In this document: piece after piece, positions 37,801 to 45,790 of the stretch | Layout: each line of letters opens with the position of its first letter | Numbering within the stretch: position 1 is the first letter of the stretch | DNA from: Halichoerus grypus | Lineage: Eukaryota > Chordata > Mammalia > Carnivora > Phocidae | NCBI RefSeq assembly: GCF_964656455.1 | Contig: NC_135717.1 | Span: 9,577,033-9,641,032, forward strand | Length of the DNA: 64,000 bases | Reading direction: 5' to 3' | Program-made: the position numbers and the translations under genes | Notes under the pieces: generated by a model | Seen by the model: only the letters and a program-made list of their open reading frames with translations | Told to the model about the DNA's origin: nothing | Databases searched by the model: none

Positions 37801-39522
37801 CCTTTGGCCACCCATGGTTTGAGGTTGGATGGGATGTGGTATAGAGCAGGAAGCTAAAGTTGGGAGCAGGTGAGAAATGGGGTGCCCTGGGAGAGTCTGG
37901 GGAGGAGCGGTGCCCACATCCGGTGTACCAAGACCTTAAATGCCCTCTCCCAGTCTGTCCCATGATGTCCCAGGAGGCGGGGGGGCGGGGGGGAAGGGAA
38001 GAAAGGGACGGGAATTTGAACTTTCCACATCGGTCCGGCGCCCTGGACGATCAGGTTGCAACATGACCTGGGCCCGGGGCCAGAGCATGTGGGCCAAGGT
38101 TACATCGCCTCCAGCCAATGGGGTCTCGGCTAGGCTGCCGCGGTTGGGGGTGGGCAACACCCCCGCAATCCCCACCCCAGCTCCGGCTCCTGGTCCTCGA
38201 GGGCCGTTCTGTATCCAGTGGTTCTCAGAAGGGGAGGAGGCGCCGCAGAGGAAGAGGAATATTTGCACAGAGAAAAGATCAAGGCCGGCCCATCCCCCTT
38301 TCACCTCTATGGTTTTCAGTTGATAATTTATCCCGGCCCCTCCGCTCCTGGGAACTTTGCTCCAGGGCCCTGGGCCAGAACCCGGGTTCGCGCCCTCCCC
38401 TAGGACACAGGCGTGGGGCTAGGGCCGGGCGCGGTCCTTGCGCTCTGCGACGCGCCGAGCAGGGGTCCCAGGCAGCGTTAGGCGCTCAGCCTCGGGTGGG
38501 TGGCGACCGGGGTAGGCGAACCCAGGCCTCCAGGGCACCAACCCCCACGCGGCGTGCTGCACCCCTGCCGGGCGACCGCTGGGAAACTCTGCCAGCTCCC
38601 CCCCTCCCCCGTCCGCCCGCGGCACCCTTCTGTCGCCACCCTCGATCTAGCAGGTCAAGAACAGGTGTCCCGGCAATTGGGGAGTGCAGGGTGGAGGAGA
38701 GACTGGGTTTCGAACGACGTTGGCTATGAGTCCGGACAATCATGGGCGTGAGGAGTGTCGCCAGGGCGCAGGACTGGCGTGGGTCTGGGCCGGGTCTGCT
38801 GGGGAGGGAGCGGAGGGCTGAGGTGGTCTGGCGGATTGGCCCCCAGAGTGGAGGGTGGGGATAGCTTAGGGTCCTGGGAGCGCGAAGGATGCCCTGGCAT
38901 TTCTTTGGGGGCAGAGGAGTCGGGACGGGGAGAGTGGCCCGCGGTGGGCCTATGGCGGTCAAGGTGGAGGGCAGGCGGTCCGCGCCCTAAGGAGGGAGTG
39001 AAGGTGGCGAGCAACGGGAACCTGGAGGTGCGCACTCCAGGCGGAGGCCGGTGGGCTGGCCCCGGGCCGGAGGACGCTCGGGGCCGGGGCAGAGGGGTGT
39101 CCAGGATGTGGTCGGAGTTTCCGAGAGCAGCCGGGGACCAAAGTTTGGGGCCGGGTCGGGTGTCCGGGGCCCCAGCGCGTGGTCCCGCCACGGAGGGTCT
39201 AGGCTGTCGGGCCCCGGAGCCGCCCTCACCTGTAGGCCAGGCTCATGCACTCGAAGAGGCGGGTGAGGGTGGGGTCGATGCTGCGCGGCCCGAAGTCTGC
39301 GGGCCCCATGGGCCCCTCCTGGTCGCGCCGCCGGGTCAGCGAGTCGCTGTGCGGCGACGACACCATGAAGTGACCGCTGTGGATGACCTGCGAGCGGAGC
39401 AGCCCGCCCGCGCTGCGCCGGGTACTCGGGTCCTCCGAGTCTGTGTCTGAGTCCGAGTCTTGGCTGGGGACGACCCGCGGGCCGTGGAAGCCCGCGGCCA
39501 GACCCTCCAACGCCCCGGCCAT
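21140..39522 (-). CDS. MLXIPL: MLXIPL / ChREBP, carbohydrate-response bHLH-Zip factor (17 coding exons, intact)
   Basis: Seventeen GT-AG exons join in phase to 2574 nt, that is 857 residues plus TAG (human alpha form 852). The order is: N-terminal nuclear-export and glucose-sensing Mondo region (residues 1 to about 300, with a CRM1-type export motif LTRLFECMSL at 86-95); a conserved KLVSPKWKNFKGLKLLCRDK block; Ser196 in RKSS, equivalent to the PKA-regulated serine of other mammals; a proline-rich region (about 358-612); the basic helix-loop-helix (about 652-705) with His659, Glu663 and Arg667, the class B residues that read CACGTG; a leucine zipper (about 698-735); and the C-terminal WMC/DCD-type domain. 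Known role: a glucose-activated partner of MLX that induces glycolytic and lipogenic genes from ChoREs, shuttling between cytosol and nucleus. Start chosen: ATG at 39522-39520 in strong Kozak context (gccATGG), inside the CpG island, matching human MAGAL. No disabling change is seen. Confidence 0.98.
21550..21679 (-). CDS. MLXIPL: MLXIPL coding exon 16
   Basis: Acceptor CCAG before 21679, donor GTACGT after 21550, phase 1 end. It encodes FSVLIRPLFESFNGMVSTAS and LRQTSLAWLDQYCSLPALRP, near-identical to human. Confidence 0.95.
22241..22364 (-). CDS. MLXIPL: MLXIPL coding exon 15
   Basis: Acceptor CCAG before 22364, donor GTATCC after 22241, phase 0 end. It encodes CQQQLPATGVPITHQRFDQM and FDDYVRTRTLHNWKFWV, the start of the C-terminal WMC-type domain. 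Confidence 0.95.
22444..22571 (-). CDS. MLXIPL: MLXIPL coding exon 14 (helix 2 and zipper)
   Basis: Acceptor GCAG before 22571, donor GTAGGC after 22444, phase 2 end. It encodes VSKATTLQKTAEYIAMLQQE and then ALQEEAQQLRDQIEELNAAI, the heptad-patterned zipper used for pairing with MLX. Confidence 0.96.
22767..22886 (-). CDS. MLXIPL: MLXIPL coding exon 13 (basic region and HLH)
   Basis: Acceptor CAAG before 22886, donor GTGAGC after 22767, phase 0. It encodes TENRRITHISAEQKRRFNIK followed by LGFDTLHGLVSTLSAQPSLK. His659, Glu663 and Arg667 give the H-E-R pattern of class B bHLH proteins that bind CACGTG. Confidence 0.97.
22978..23093 (-). CDS. MLXIPL: MLXIPL coding exon 12
   Basis: Acceptor ACAG before 23093, donor GTGGCA after 22978, phase 0 end. 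It encodes GERRLSGELSSMRGPGTLSV and SPPQPILSRGRPDNNK, immediately N-terminal of the bHLH. Confidence 0.95.
23245..23395 (-). CDS. MLXIPL: MLXIPL coding exon 11
   Basis: Encodes QETAPEFPCTFLPPTPAPT and the PxP-rich stretch ending LIVPKAERLSPPAHS. Donor GTAAAG after 23245, phase 1 end. The acceptor is a tandem CAGCAG (NAGNAG), so an alternative start at 23392 would drop one Gln. The upstream site is chosen because it keeps the human-like SPQET. Confidence 0.92.
23470..23537 (-). CDS. MLXIPL: MLXIPL coding exon 10
   Basis: Acceptor ACAG before 23537, donor GTAAGA after 23470, phase 0 end. It encodes KPEQTLEPALVSSTLLRPSG. Confidence 0.93.
23799..24345 (-). CDS. MLXIPL: MLXIPL coding exon 9 (proline-rich)
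   Basis: A 547-nt exon, acceptor CCAG before 24345, donor GTGAGA after 23799, phase 1 end. It encodes ARSSCPGPLDSSAFLNSDF and a long proline-rich low-complexity stretch ending NPCLTQLLTA. The strongly G-rich antisense strand is also open for about 345 codons, which is a composition artefact. Confidence 0.95.
24590..25010 (+). repeat. Degenerate CCAT/CATC tetranucleotide tract (MLXIPL intron 8)
   Basis: About 420 bases dominated on the plus strand by CCATC, CCACC and CATCCAT words with little G. It keeps an accidental 172-codon frame open on the plus strand. Confidence 0.8.
25705..25874 (-). CDS. MLXIPL: MLXIPL coding exon 8
   Basis: Acceptor ACAG before 25874, donor GTGAGC after 25705, phase 0 end. 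It encodes DFFTSYRPPPTPTPSHFPEP and EVPPASSGVTHLSGHNRLQ. Confidence 0.94.
27093..27129 (+). repeat. (GT)n microsatellite in MLXIPL intron 7
   Basis: GT repeats with one TTT interruption. Confidence 0.9.
28283..28484 (+). mobile_element. Can-SINE with target duplication (5' of MLXIPL exon 8 by gene order, intron 7)
   Basis: Full element; AAAAAGAGACATTT flanks both ends. Confidence 0.95.
28821..29038 (-). mobile_element. Can-SINE with GA microsatellite
   Basis: Reverse full element with (GA)n at about 28862-28890; TGGAATGTTCTTT flanks both ends. Confidence 0.94.
29404..29484 (-). CDS. MLXIPL: MLXIPL coding exon 7
   Basis: Acceptor CCAG before 29484, donor GTGAGG after 29404, phase 1 end. It encodes YVGNADMIQPDLTPLQPSLD, part of the glucose-response activation conserved element. 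Confidence 0.95.
29611..29812 (-). CDS. MLXIPL: MLXIPL coding exon 6
   Basis: Acceptor CTAG before 29812, donor GTAAGG after 29611, phase 1 end. It encodes AEGGWQPPERWCEQLFSSV, LLDLDCFLSDISDTLFTM and LQLPPED. Confidence 0.95.
30334..30378 (-). CDS. MLXIPL: MLXIPL coding exon 5 (45 nt)
   Basis: A short exon, acceptor GCAG before 30378, donor GTGGGT after 30334, phase 0. It encodes LRKSSREGDLLTPKQ, residues 192-206. Ser196 sits in RKSS; human has RKPS at the same place. Confidence 0.93.
30676..30765 (-). CDS. MLXIPL: MLXIPL coding exon 4 (contains Met178)
   Basis: Acceptor CCAG before 30765, donor GTCAGT after 30676, phase 0. It encodes AVVLEGNYWKRRIEVV followed by Met178 and REYHKWRIYYKKR. 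Met178 (30717-30715) corresponds to the initiator of the known shorter ChREBP-beta isoform. Confidence 0.95.
30715..31016 (-). promoter_or_regulatory. MLXIPL: Two uORFs and TGATG overlap ahead of the beta start Met178
   Basis: In an exon 1b-2-3-4 transcript the first AUG is at 31016-31014, giving a 12-codon uORF that ends at TGA 30980-30978. The second AUG at 30953-30951 opens a 22-codon uORF crossing the exon 3/4 junction and ending at TGA 30719-30717. That stop shares its last base with the Met178 ATG (30717-30715), giving TGATG. No other AUG precedes Met178. In the alpha transcript these triplets are simply out-of-frame internal sequence. Confidence 0.6.
30934..31016 (-). CDS. MLXIPL: MLXIPL coding exon 3
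   Basis: Acceptor TCAG before 31016, donor GTAGCT after 30934, phase 0 end. It encodes VEQRKSPVCGFVTPLQGP and HRKPE. The first three bases of the exon spell ATG out of frame, and a second out-of-frame ATG lies at 30953-30951; both matter only for a beta-type transcript. Confidence 0.95.
33870..34085 (+). repeat. MIR
   Basis: Contains CCTGAACAAGTTACTGGCC, CCATAAAATGGGGGTAATAA and CCAGGAAGGCTCGAATAAG in MIR order. Confidence 0.7.
34352..34550 (+). mobile_element. Can-SINE with target duplication (MLXIPL intron 2 side)
   Basis: Full element; AGATTCACCCATCAT on both sides. It lies in the intron between exons 2 and 3. Confidence 0.95.
34835..34934. repeat. Local duplication, copy A (MLXIPL intron 1)
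   Basis: A 100-base segment in direct repeat with 36157-36256. Eight mismatches are visible and all are transitions. It is not a SINE or simple repeat that I recognise. Confidence 0.85.
35201..35307 (-). CDS. MLXIPL: MLXIPL coding exon 2
   Basis: Acceptor ACAG before 35307, donor GTGAGT after 35201, phase 1 end. It encodes GKLVSPKWKNFKGLKLLC and IRLNNAIWRAWYIQ, highly conserved Mondo-family sequence. It contains no in-frame or out-of-frame ATG on the sense strand. Confidence 0.96.
35308..39229. other. MLXIPL intron 1
   Basis: About 3.9 kb holding copy B of the 100-bp duplication, a short telomere-like CCCTAA-type patch near 36050-36075, a block near 38.03-38.33 kb with nuclear-receptor-like and FOXA-like words, and then the CpG island. 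The interval is free of SINEs. Confidence 0.6.
36157..36256. repeat. Local duplication, copy B (MLXIPL intron 1)
   Basis: Direct repeat partner of 34835-34934, about 1.3 kb away, about 92% identical and ungapped. The shared core begins GTAAGGACTTCAGAAAGGCT. Confidence 0.85.
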
Positions 39523-39710
39523 GGCTTTAGTCGCCGCCGCCTCGCCCCGGCTCGGTGGAGCCGCCCGGGCGGCTCGCTAGGCTCGACTGGCCTCATTAGC
39601 ATGGCCCCGCCCCTCCGCCGCCAAGAGGTCGTTCGAGGGGCGGGGCCTCCGGGGCGGGGCGGGCTTAAATTAGCATAATCAGGGTGTTAAATACGAGCGT
39701 CGGCGTCCGC
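38340..39710 (-). promoter_or_regulatory. MLXIPL: MLXIPL alpha promoter and CpG island
   Basis: A CpG-dense block spanning exon 1a and the first 0.9 kb of intron 1. Upstream of the ATG are several GC boxes (39603-39612 and a cluster at 39637-39660). They are bracketed by two ATTAGCAT octamer-like motifs at 39595-39602 and 39669-39676. CpG density falls sharply after about 39,710. Confidence 0.78.
39230..39522 (-). CDS. MLXIPL: MLXIPL coding exon 1 (1a)
   Basis: Encodes residues 1-97 plus two bases. It includes the acidic DSDSDTDSEDPS stretch, SQVIHSGHFMVSSPHSDS and the export motif at 86-95. Donor GTGAGG after 39230. Confidence 0.96.
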
Positions 39711-41695
39711 GAGCTACTTGCGGGTCTGGAGTTTGGAAGAGGAAGGGGTTCTCATCTCCCCTCCCGCCTTTCCTTTTGTGGTGCCCCTACTCCGCCCGAA
39801 AGGGGTCTCAAGAAGAGTTGACTATCAGTCGTTCACACCTGAGCCTGAAAGCGCCTCAGTGCCTGGGGTTCCTTGCTTCCAGGGACGCCCCCCTGTGAAG
39901 CCCCTCACCTAACTACACCCCTCCCTCCCTGCCCTCTTTGATCTCTCGGCTCACATTCACCCCCTCTCAGTCCTGCACACAGCTGGAAGCACCCACCTCT
40001 CAGAAGTCTTGTGTGGCCTGGCCCACAGGTAAGTCTCAGCACCCCCAGTTGCCATAATGATCATCACTACACCTGCACAGAGGCCCCAGAGGGTTAATGA
40101 GTGTGAATCCAGTGCTGATGGCTGACAGCTGGCAAGGTGGAGCCTTGGTCACCCTCCCCTGGACATCCCCCAGGCAGGCCATCTGCTCAGGAGCTCTGGG
40201 CACCCCCTCTCCCCCGCCCTGAGGTCCAGCTCCTGTTCCTGATTCCCCTCCTCGCACCCTGAGAACATGAACCAGGGTGTTTGGTCTGAGGCACTCACAG
40301 GGTCACCTCACTGGCACCTGTAACAATCCTCCAAGGTGGGATTCTTGCCCCACGGCCGGCGGCGTCACCAGAGTCCACAGGAGTGGAAAGACACTTGAGT
40401 ATCTACAGAGGGCCAGCCGCAGAACCTGGTCTGGAATTCCAGACTTCCCATGCAGGGCTATCCCTGGCGGGGGAGGGGAGGGCTAGAGGCCAATGGTGGA
40501 GGGTGTGGCCTAGGTGCGGTCACAGGAGGGAAAGGTGGGGGTAGTCAGCTGGGGGCGGGAAGCTGGGAAAAGTTTCCCTCAGAGTGCTTTCCTCCTGCCC
40601 AGGATCCCGAAATCAAATGGCAGTGCTTCCAGGGTCCCTGTGACCATCTGAGAAGCTGTAATGATGACCCCAGGCAGCTCACAGGCCCGCTTTTCCACCC
40701 ACCCATCCACCCACGTCCCTTGGCCCAGGTACCCTCTGTCCCTGGCAAACAGTCACCTCTCAGTCCCCGGAGCCTCGGGTGCTCTCCTCCGTTGTCCCCT
40801 GCTGTTCTCTGCAGGAGGCGCATTCTTTCCGCTCATCTCAGCCAAACTGGGGGGGCCTCAGGGTCCCACCTCAGCCTGCCTCCTCTGGAGAGAGAGCCAT
40901 TCCTAAGTGGCTCTTTTGGGATCCTTGGCACAGAGACCGACCAATACAGTCGTTACTTATCCCTGATGTGCCTGACTGGCTTTGCCCCTGGCCTGTGGGC
41001 CCTGAGGCAGGACTGTTCCTCTAGTGTCTGAACCCCCAATCTGAGCATGCAGGGACTTGGGGGAACCCATGACACTAAACAGAGCTGGTGGCCACTGTGG
41101 GGGAGAGGGCTGGGAAGCAGGGCCTCCTCTCCCTCGGAGACTTCTAGTTTTAGGGACCCATGCACCCCAACAAATCTCTGTCTTATTGGGGTTCTGTCTC
41201 TCTACCTGTAAAATGAGGCAGTTGAATTCAGTGATTTCTTAGGAATCTGTAACTGTTAACACCCTTGGTTCTGAGTCTATGCGATCAGCATCCCACCTCA
41301 CCCCACCATGCTCCCCTTGGCCTCCTGTCCCCAGGATAAAAATCTCAGAATTGTCTCCTGTGGTTTCAAGAGACTTTCCTGAGAGTTGGGTCTCAGTAGG
41401 GTGGATTATATGTGTCACCCCATTTCCCTTCCTTTCCCCAGACATCAGTTGGCTCTCTCTCAACAAGCATCTGCACCCTATTCTTGCTCTCCTCAGGGCC
41501 TGATAATACCCTTGGAGGACTAGTCCTGAAAAGACGATCCCTCTGTGTGTAATTCGAAAGAAAAGACTGCGACACTGTATAATAAATGCAAGGAAGTTCA
41601 CAAATTCTGATTCTTCCATGACGACACCTTCAATTAGAATATCCATTACTAAATTTTTTTTCAAAAAAAAAGAAAAGTTTAAATGCTCCAAGCTT

Positions 41696-41922
41696 GGGGC
41701 GCCTGGGTGGCTCAGTGGGTTAAGCATCTACCTTTGGCTCAGGTCATGATCTCAGGGTCCTGGAATCGAGCCCCAGGATCAGGGTCATCATCAGGCTTCC
41801 TGTTCAGCAGGGAGTCTGCTTCTCCCTCTCCTTCTCCCCCCATTCCCCCCCCCCCAGCTCACACATGTGTGCGTGCTCACTCTCAAATAAATAAATAAAT
41901 AAAATCTTTTATAAATAAATAA
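41696..41922 (+). mobile_element. Can-SINE
   Basis: Full element with a C-run in the CT region; flanked by ATGCTCCAAGCTT and ATACTCCAAGCTT. Confidence 0.94.
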
Positions 41923-42789
41923 ATACTCCAAGCTTGCTGGCACCTTGAATGCATGCTTCATCCGCCTTGTCCAGCCTCCCCCAGTCATCGTTCCTTAACC
42001 ATACTGAAGTAAGTAATATTACCTCCATTTTACAGTTGAAGAAACGGGCTCAGGGAGGTGAGGCACTTGCTCAAGTTCCCACGGTGGGAAAGGGCAGAGC
42101 CAGGCCTGACTCTGAAGTCCAGGCTCCTTCACTTATGAGGCTGCCACTCTCCCTCTTAAATACAATTCTAGCCACAGCCAGCTGGAGAAGTCAAACCAGC
42201 TGGCGGCATGGGGGCCCTGCCTGGCATGCCCGGACATGGGCACAGCCTGTTCAGGGTGCCCTTGCCCAGATGACAGTGCAGGCATATGTGAGCTGCCCTC
42301 GCTCACCCTCGTGCTCCCTTTCCGCTCTGGCCTCCGTCACCTGCTACCCAGCGTTCACAGCCTCTCTCTACAGCCAAGTCTTGTTCACAGCCCACAGAGA
42401 CCCCAGGACCAGGTCCGGATTGGTGTGAGAAGCCCTGGCTGGCCAGCAATCCTGCTTGACATCACACCTGCCCTGTGTCCCAGCCTTAGTTCTCGGGATC
42501 CCTCCCCTGGGCTGCCCCTCCTCATCGGGAAAGTTCGCCCAAGCTAGAAGTGCCGCCTCCACATCCGCATCTTCCCGGAGTTCTCACAACCCTATTCCAA
42601 CACAACTTTTAATTGCATCTGGCTCTGCCTTCTCAGGGAGGGGTGCACATTCCTCCCTGTCCCACTAGATGGCGAATGGCCTGAACGGGAGAATCGTAGT
42701 TTATTTCTCTCTATAGACCATTTTCCTCCAAGTGCAAATGTGCAAATGGGTTTTTGTCGAATGGATGAATTTATATTATATCTGTCTAC

Positions 42790-42850
42790 TATGTGTGCTC
42801 TGTCTATCCGTCCATCCATCCGTCCATCCATCCGCACACACACACACACA
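42790..42850 (+). repeat. (CCAT/CCGT)n plus (CA)n simple repeat
   Basis: TCCGTCCATCCATCCGTCC followed by a short CACACA run. Confidence 0.85.
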
Positions 42851-42959
42851 GATGACATTTACTAAGTGTATATTATGTGCCTGTTGCAGTGCTAGGTATT
42901 TCACTTTTGCAAGAGTTCAAAAATACAGAAAAGCAAAGATTTGGCACTTGTAATACCCA

Positions 42960-43165
42960 AAGAGATGGAAAGTAGCTTAGCAGCTGCCAGGGGCTGATAA
43001 TGGGGGAATGATTGCCAATGGATATGGGGTTTCTTTTGGGGGTGTTGAAAATGTTCTAGAATGAGATAGGGGTGATATTTGCATAATTCTGTGACTATAC
43101 TAAAAGCCACCGAAAAAGGGTGAGCTGTATAATAACTGTATTATATCTCAGTAAAATTAGGCACT
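42960..43165 (+). mobile_element. L1 3'-end fragment
   Basis: Contains the L1-type 3' sequence GGCTGATAATGGGG, GTTTCTTTTGGGGGTG and TATATCTCAGTAAAATT. Confidence 0.65.
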
Positions 43166-43544
43166 TTTAGACATCATTCCATTTCCTGGTTGTGCCGTCA
43201 ATTGTGTGTGGATGTGGATGTGTTAGGATGGTCATGGCCATTTTACAGAAGGGGAGACTGAGGCTCTGCGGGCGAGTCGGAGTGCTGTTGTGAGAACTGA
43301 CTCTAAATGGCTAATGTTGGTGGGGCCTAACCTAACCCATCCATGGAATCTTCATAACAGCTCCATGAGCTGTTTCAACTCATTTCAACTCATCTTGTAG
43401 ACAAGGAAACAGGCTTTGCCGAAGGTCACAAGGTAAGAAGAGAGCTGAGATTCACACACAGTCAATCCGATGCCAGCCTGCCCACAAGAACCTACGTTCT
43501 CAAATTAGAAGGACTAGCGATCATGCGGGAGGACGTGGTGTCAA

Positions 43545-43890
43545 CAGAATCTCATCCAGGCTGTTGCCAGAGTAACTTGGCACAATCACTTTGGAAAACT
43601 ATTTGTCAGAACCTGCTAGAGCCGAACATCTGCATCCCTTATAACCCAGCAGGTGTATATGTGCACCAAAGGACATGCACACAACTATTCATACAGCATT
43701 ATTCTTATCAGCTCAGTACTGGAAACAACCCAAATGTCTATCACCAGCGAATGGTTACATGCATGGTGGGACAGCCACGCTACGCAATATTAACGCAGCA
43801 GTGGGAATGAACCCCCTACAACCGAATGCAAGCGTATGGATGCATCTCACTGATCATATGTTGACCAAAGAAACCTGACATGGAAGTGTA
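43545..43890 (+). mobile_element. L1 ORF2/3' fragment
   Basis: Contains TGGAAACAACCCAAATGTC and the preceding CACTTTGGAAAACTATTTG typical of degraded L1 ORF2 C-termini. It resumes after the SINE pair at about 44,335. Confidence 0.75.
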
Positions 43891-43908
43891 TGCACTGTAA
43901 GGCTTCAC

Positions 43909-44103
43909 TTTTTTTTTTTTTTAAAGATTTGTATTTTATTTATTTGTCAGAGAGAGAGCGCACAAGCAGGGGGAGTGGTAGGCAGAGGGAGAAGCAGACT
44001 CCCTGCTGACCAAGGAGCCCGATGCAGAACTCGATCCCAGGACCCTGGGATCATGACCTGAGCCGAAGGCAGACTCTTAACCGACTGAACCACCCAGGTA
44101 TCC
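43909..44103 (-). mobile_element. Can-SINE, first of a tandem pair
   Basis: Reverse element. It shares its target duplication with the next SINE (see the finding on triplicate target sites). Confidence 0.94.
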
Positions 44104-44116
44104 CTGTAAAGCTTCA

Positions 44117-44317
44117 TTTTTTTTTTTTAAAGATTTTATTTATTTATTTGACAGAGAGAGACACAGCGAGAGAGGGAACACAAGCAGGGGGAGTGGGAGA
44201 GGGAGAAGCAGGCTTCCCGCGGAGCAGGGAGCCCGATGCGGGGTTCGATCCCAGGACCCTGGGATCATGACCCGAGCCGAAGGCAGACGCTTAACGACTG
44301 AGCCACCCAGGGGCCCC
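44117..44317 (-). mobile_element. Can-SINE, second of a tandem pair
   Basis: Reverse element, full length, flanked by TGTAAAGCTTCATTT at 44105-44119 and 44318-44332. Confidence 0.95.
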
Positions 44318-44529
44318 TGTAAAGCTTCATTTATATAAAGCTCCAAAACAAGCTAATCTGTGGTTTATCAGTCAGGGGAGTGTTTAGCTTAGAGGTGACA
44401 GGAGGGATCAAGAAGGGGCTTCCTGGGGTGCTGCTAACATTTTCTTTCTGTATCTGTGTCCCGGTTACATGGGTGCATTTTTGGTGAATATTCATCAAGC
44501 TGGATACTTATGCTGTGTGCACTTTTTAT

Positions 44530-44740
44530 TTTTATTTTTTAAAAAGATTTTATTTATTTATTTGAGAGAGAGAGTGAGGGAGAAAGAGAGAGAGCATGAG
44601 GAGGGGAGGGGCAGAGGGAGAGGGAAAAGCCGACTTCCCGCTGAGCAGGGAGCCTGACTTGGGACTCGATCCCAGGACCCCAGGATCATGACCTGAGCCA
44701 AAAGCAGACACTTAACCAACTGAGCCACCCAGGCGCCCTT
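44530..44740 (-). mobile_element. Can-SINE
   Basis: Reverse full element; TGTGTGCACTTTTT on both sides. Confidence 0.94.
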
Positions 44741-44817
44741 GATGTGTGCACTTTTTTTTAGGTATGTTAGATTTAAAAGTTTTTGAAAAGAGAAACCAAG
44801 CGTGCATGCGTACATAC

Positions 44818-44844
44818 CACACACACACACACACACACACACAC
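44818..44844 (+). repeat. (CA)n microsatellite
   Basis: About 13 CA units. Confidence 0.9.
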
Positions 44845-45211
44845 TATCAGCCACTTCGCCTCCTGAGTGACCTCCGATGCTATTACCTGAAGCCTGCCCC
44901 AGCTGGGGGTGAATTGGGCATCTAGGTGAGGGGAGGAGGGAGGTGGTGCATCAGGTCTAGAAGAGGATGGCAGGGGTGGGGGGGTGGGGGATGGGGGGAT
45001 CACTGAGTGAGTTGAAGAAGTAGGGGATGGAGGGATGGACAAGAATGAGAAAGAGGAGTAGAAACGTTTTTGGTGTAACAGATTTTACCAAATGGTCATC
45101 CAAAACTATAATCCCCACCTTAACTGTTTACCAACAGAGTAGGGAAAAGATGGGTTGTCCCGCCCACATCATTTCGGCCTTTTCCTGGCCTGGGATGGGT
45201 TTTTGTTTTTG

Positions 45212-45442
45212 TTTTTTTTTAAAGATTTTATTTATTTATTTATTTGAAAGAGAGAGACACAGCGAGAGAGGGAACACGAGCAGGGGGAGTGGGAGAGGGA
45301 GAGGGAGAAGCAGGCTTCCCGCCGAGCAGGGAGCCCGATACGGGGCTCGATACGGGGCTCGATACGGGGCTCGATTCCAGGACCCTGGGACCATGACCTG
45401 AGCCGAAGGCAGACGCCTAACGACTGAGCCACCCAGGCGCCC
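45212..45442 (-). mobile_element. Can-SINE with internal 12-bp triplication
   Basis: Reverse full element. GATACGGGGCTC is repeated in tandem at 45337, 45349 and 45361 within the tRNA-derived head. Confidence 0.95.
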
Positions 45443-45659
45443 CCTGGGACGGGGTTTTAAGACTGCCTGGAAATAGCCAAAGTGCTGGAGAAGGGGAAGT
45501 TTCCAGACAGACACCCGCACTGGTCACATCACTGATTTCTTCCTTCCCAGCTCTCCCTGCACATCACCCACGCCACCCCCCTGCCCCGCCATTGGCTGCA
45601 CCCCAGGGCCCTATGGAAATACCTTCCCTTTCCGGTCCACTACTCAACTGTACTAGTCA

Positions 45660-45790
45660 AAAAGTATAGGGTCAGGAATTAGAGCCTTAAATTACTTGCT
45701 CTGTGACCTCAAGGAAGTGACTTAACATCTCTGAGCCTGTTCCCTCATAAATAACAAGTAATCATAATCCCTGTTCTTCTAGTCTCCTCG
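45660..45790 (+). repeat. MIR-like SINE
   Basis: CTCTGTGACCTCAAGGAAGT, ACTTAACATCTCTGAGCCTG in MIR order. Confidence 0.6.

Noticed and set aside
38118..38729. 203-codon plus frame in MLXIPL intron 1
   Set aside because: CpG-rich shadow with Arg/Pro/Gly composition, opposite strand to the gene; no domain seen.
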